Source: an uncultured Synergistales bacterium
Lineage (GTDB): Bacteria; Synergistota; Synergistia; Synergistales; Aminobacteriaceae
Direction of reading: 5' to 3'
Length of the DNA: 8,637 bases
Assembly (NCBI GenBank): GCA_937957815.1
Contig: CALFXN010000398.1
Coordinates: 1 to 8,637 of the forward strand
The translations under genes and the position numbers were made by a program. Positions within the stretch are counted from its first letter, which is position 1; each line of letters starts with the position of its first letter. Shown piece by piece: positions 6,390 to 8,637 of the stretch. The notes under the pieces were generated by a model. It did not search any database. It worked only from the letters and a program-made list of their open reading frames with translations, and had not been told where the DNA came from.

Positions 6390-6397
6390 TCACCTCC
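6390..6397 (-). promoter_or_regulatory. Ribosome binding site deciding the livK start
   Basis: GGAGGTGA on the - strand, seven bases before ATG 6382, is a very strong site consistent with high production of the binding protein. It lies within the alternative longer frame from ATG 6418 and so argues for the shorter start. Confidence 0.75.
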
Positions 6398-6414
6398 ATT
6401 AGTGTTTTTCCGGG

Positions 6415-7122
6415 TCATACGCCCAGATAGGATTTTCGGACCATATCGTTTTTCAGAAGCTCCGACGCCTTGCCCGAGAGCGCCACGCGTCCCGTTTCGA
6501 GGACGTACGCCGCATCGGCCAGCCCGAGCGCCATGAAGGCGTTCTGTTCCACGAGAATGATGGTCGTTCCCGAATTCCGGATTTCGCGGATGATCTCGAC
6601 CAGGTGTTCGACGACGATCGGGGCGAGCCCGAGCGACGGCTCGTCGAGCATGAGAAGCCGCGGGCCGGACATGAGCGCGCGGCCGATCGCGAGCATCTGC
6701 TGCTCCCCGCCCGAGAGGCTTCCGGCAAGCTGCGCCGACCGCTGCTCCAGGATCGGAAAGTGCGCGTAGACGCGCATGAGCCGGTCGCGAACGAGCGTCG
6801 CGTCGCCGACCTGGAATGCGCCCATTTCGAGGTTTTCGAGAACGGTCATCCCCGGCCAGACGCGGCGTCCTTCGGGGCACTGCGACAGGCCGAGCCGGAC
6901 GATTTCGTCGGACGGGAGCCCGTCGATCCGGCGGCCGTCGTACTCGATTTCGCCGGAGATCGAGCGCAGAACGCCCGAGACGGCCATCATGAACGTGCTC
7001 TTTCCGGCGCCGTTCGCGCCGATCAGGGTGACGATGGACCCCTCCGGCGCGTCGATATCGACCGAGGAGAGGGCCTGGACTCGGCCGTAATGGGCGCTCA
7101 ATCCCTTCACGCTAAGAAGCAT
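6415..7122 (-). CDS. livF: ABC importer ATPase LivF
   Basis: A 235-residue cytoplasmic ATPase, one of the two nucleotide-binding subunits that power LivHM. Seen: Walker A GANGAGKST at 35-43; the LivF-type PEGRRVWPGMTVLENLEMGA at 83-102; ABC signature LSGGEQQM at 136-143; Walker B LLMLDEP at 156-162; and VEQN at 191-194, where Gln replaces the usual switch His, as is common in LivF. The C-terminus VRKSYLGV also matches the family ending. The start at ATG 7122 gives the normal LivF N-terminus (MLLSVKGLSAHYG). The frame runs further upstream only as an extension inside livG. It overlaps livG by 11 bases and has only a modest G-rich ribosome binding site, so it probably depends on translation from livG. 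Confidence 0.94.
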   Translation of the reverse strand: MLLSVKGLSAHYGRVQALSSVDIDAPEGSIVTLIGANGAGKSTFMMAVSGVLRSISGEIEYDGRRIDGLPSDEIVRLGLSQCPEGRRVWPGMTVLENLEMGAFQVGDATLVRDRLMRVYAHFPILEQRSAQLAGSLSGGEQQMLAIGRALMSGPRLLMLDEPSLGLAPIVVEHLVEIIREIRNSGTTIILVEQNAFMALGLADAAYVLETGRVALSGKASELLKNDMVRKSYLGV

Positions 7123-7888
7123 GGCGGAACCCCCGTCCCAGATAGGCCTCGATGACCGCCGGATCGCGGGAGACCTGCGCGGGGCTCCCCTCCGCAATCT
7201 TCCGCCCGTAGTTCAGCACCGCGATGCGGTCCGATATGGAGATCACGAGATTCATATTGTGTTCGATCAGGAAGACCGTGATCTTGCGCTCGTCCCGTAT
7301 GCGGTAGATGATGTCGATGAGTTCTTTCGTCTCGACCGGGTTCAGGCCCGTCGCGGGCTCGTCGAGGAGCAGAAGCGCCGGATTCGCGGCAAGCGCGAGC
7401 GCGATGGAGAGCATCCGCTGCTTGCCGTAGGGGAGGTTCTTGCCGAGATGCGCCGCCCACGGGGCGAGGCCCGTGAACTCCAGGATCTCGCGGGCGCGTT
7501 CCCGGACCTCGCGGGCTTCGGCGCGCGCGTCGGCCCCGCCGAAGACGATGCTCCCGAGCCCCGCCTTCAGCCGCGTGTGGAACCCGATCGCGATGCTGTG
7601 CTCAACGGTCGTCTCCGCGAAAATATTGGTCTTCTGGAAGGTGCGAACGAGCCCCAGCGCCGCGATGTCGTGCGGCGGCAGGCCCGTGACGTCCCGCCCG
7701 CGGAAGGAGACGGTCCCCCGGTCCGGGGCGAGGAATCCGGTGATCAGGTTGAACGCGGTGGTCTTTCCCGCTCCGTTCGGACCGATCAGCGTCATGATTT
7801 CCCCCTCGTTCACGAAGAGGTCCACTCCTTCCACCGCCTTGAGTCCGCCGAAAGAGATGGAAATGTCCCGCGCTTCGAGAAGCGTCAT
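7112..7888 (-). CDS. livG: ABC importer ATPase LivG
   Basis: A 258-residue cytoplasmic ATPase that pairs with LivF. Seen: Walker A GPNGAGKT at 36-43; RTFQ with Q-loop Gln at 82-85; the LivG-specific insertion of about 30 residues between 103 and 135; signature LPYGKQ at 152-157; Walker B LLLLDEP at 172-178; switch His in IEHNM at 208-212; and the ending VIEAYLG at 245-251. The signature departs from LSGGQ, but LPYG/LSYG forms are usual in LivG. The frame stays open far upstream because the regulator gene overlaps there in another frame. The start at ATG 7888 is chosen because AGGAGG (7897-7902) lies eight bases upstream and the protein then begins with the standard MTLLEARDISISFGG. ATG 7888 overlaps the regulator stop as ATGA, making it the first transporter gene read after the regulator. 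Confidence 0.95.
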   Translation of the reverse strand: MTLLEARDISISFGGLKAVEGVDLFVNEGEIMTLIGPNGAGKTTAFNLITGFLAPDRGTVSFRGRDVTGLPPHDIAALGLVRTFQKTNIFAETTVEHSIAIGFHTRLKAGLGSIVFGGADARAEAREVRERAREILEFTGLAPWAAHLGKNLPYGKQRMLSIALALAANPALLLLDEPATGLNPVETKELIDIIYRIRDERKITVFLIEHNMNLVISISDRIAVLNYGRKIAEGSPAQVSRDPAVIEAYLGRGFRHAS

Positions 7889-8637
7889 TCGTCTCCCCTC
7901 CTGCCGGTCGACGCCGTTGCGGAAAGCCGTCGCGGAAGAATGCGCCGTGCGGCGGCTTCGAGTTCCCGCAACATTTCGTCGATCCTGTCTTCGATTTCCG
8001 TCCGGGCTCCGGCGACGCTGAGCCCGGCTATCAGGTTGCCGTCGTCGTCGAGAATCGGAACCGAGATTTCCGCCGCTCCGGGAGTGAGCTCCTCGATACT
8101 TCGCGCATACCCGCGCGCGACGATGCGGTCGAGTTCCTCGCGAAGCGCCGGCGCATCGACGATCGTCGTCGGCGTGAATCGTTCGAGAGGTTGCGAAAGG
8201 ACCCGTTCCTGAACGCGTTCGGGACTGAAGGCGAGGAGAATTTTGCCGCACGCGGCGGCATGGAGGGGGAACGTTTTGCCGACCTCGGCGACGAGCTTGA
8301 ACGTCCGGACGGGCTCGACCTTGTCGATGCATCGTCCGCAATCGCCGTCGAGGACGAGAAGGAGCACCGTCTCCTGAGTCCGGGCGGAGAGATCCTCGAG
8401 AATATGCCTCGTCTGGTGAACGAGCTCGAAGCGGAGCCTCCACGAATTCGCGTAAGCGAGGAATCGCAGCCCGAGGCGGTATTTCTGCGTTTCGGCGGTC
8501 CTGCGCACCCATCCTGCCGTCTCCAGGGAGGAGAGCATCCGCTGGACGGTACTTTTCGGGACGTCGACCATCCGGGCGATGTCACGAATGCCGAGTTCGT
8601 CTTTCTGTGCAAGCAGGAGGTCCATCAGAAGCGTGAC
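7885..8637 (-). CDS. IclR-family transcriptional regulator, N-terminus cut by the window edge
   Basis: A cytoplasmic DNA-binding regulator; 250 codons are visible. Positions here count from the first visible Met (codon 8623-8625). A winged helix-turn-helix occupies about 1-55, with DIARMVDVPKSTVQRMLSSL at 15-34. The IclR effector domain follows at about 68-230, with FPLHAAACGKILLAF at 119-133 and GYARSIEELTPGAAEISVPI at 172-191. The frame is open through 8637 (residues VTLL before the Met), and the family usually has 10-20 more residues before this helix, so the Met is probably internal and the true start is outside the window. The stop overlaps the livG start as ATGA, so it is the first gene of the liv operon and likely controls it by sensing the substrate or a metabolite. 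A CGRC pair at 96-99 in the effector domain is unusual but of unknown meaning. Activator versus repressor role cannot be told. Confidence 0.92.
   Translation of the reverse strand, partial: VTLLMDLLLAQKDELGIRDIARMVDVPKSTVQRMLSSLETAGWVRRTAETQKYRLGLRFLAYANSWRLRFELVHQTRHILEDLSARTQETVLLLVLDGDCGRCIDKVEPVRTFKLVAEVGKTFPLHAAACGKILLAFSPERVQERVLSQPLERFTPTTIVDAPALREELDRIVARGYARSIEELTPGAAEISVPILDDDGNLIAGLSVAGARTEIEDRIDEMLRELEAAARRILPRRLSATASTGRRGDE
7897..7902 (-). promoter_or_regulatory. Ribosome binding site of livG inside the regulator gene
   Basis: AGGAGG on the - strand, eight bases before ATG 7888 and within the last codons of the regulator. It fixes the livG start and, with the ATGA overlap, indicates both independent initiation and coupling. 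Confidence 0.75.

Noticed and set aside
6383..6418. livK start at ATG 6418, which overlaps the livF stop
   Set aside because: The overlap is tempting for coupling, but the strong ribosome binding site at 6390-6397 and the signal peptide geometry favour ATG 6382.
7889..8512. N-terminal extension of LivG by about 208 residues
   Set aside because: The extension is an off-frame reading of the IclR gene. The normal LivG start with an AGGAGG site is at 7888.
1..8637. CRISPR array, tRNA/rRNA gene, insertion sequence or attachment site
   Set aside because: I looked for regularly spaced repeats, tRNA-like cloverleaf sequence, transposase-like frames and terminal inverted repeats and found none.

Overview
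The window is a compact, GC-rich (roughly 60-65% by eye) bacterial transport locus with almost no spare DNA. The family composition (a branched-chain/amino-acid ABC importer, an IclR-family regulator and two sodium:solute symporter-type carriers) and the strong GGAGG-type ribosome binding sites fit an amino-acid- or organic-acid-using bacterium. A Synergistota-like or deltaproteobacterial-like host is my guess from the general look of the proteins. No marker gene here proves the taxonomy.

Layout. (1) At the left edge, on the + strand, a T-rich tract (9-20) is followed after only 13 bases by a strong ribosome binding site. That site opens a previously easy-to-miss 39-residue single-helix membrane protein (47-166). 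This ORF overlaps the start of a 485-residue SSS-family symporter (154-1611). (2) Convergent to it, on the - strand, is a second and quite different SSS-family protein (1671-3041, 456 residues) with a hairpin plus T-run terminator between the two genes (1616-1667). (3) A 278-bp relatively AT-rich intergenic stretch (3042-3319) holds the 3' hairpin of the next operon and the presumed control region of the second symporter. (4) From 3320 to the right edge there is one tight - strand operon. In transcription order it encodes an IclR-type regulator (5' end cut by the window), LivG ATPase, LivF ATPase, LivK periplasmic binding protein, LivH permease and LivM permease. Junctions are 4-nt ATGA overlaps (regulator/livG, livH/livM), an 11-nt overlap (livG/livF), a 32-nt gap (livF/livK) and a 76-nt gap (livK/livH).

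How the parts work together. LivK captures a substrate in the periplasm and delivers it to the LivH-LivM channel, driven by LivG-LivF. The regulator is co-transcribed and translationally coupled, so it probably senses the transported compound or a derivative. The livK/livH gap contains a very strong 15-bp hairpin suited to keeping livK mRNA more abundant than the downstream permease mRNA. The two symporters probably take up small organic acids or amino acids with Na+ (or H+), but their substrates cannot be read from the sequence.

I do not see a novel defence, mobile or enzymatic system. The items most worth a second look are the small overlapping symporter partner ORF, the loss of the Na2-site Ser/Thr pair in the second symporter, and three hairpins whose G.U pairs show they act as - strand RNA.
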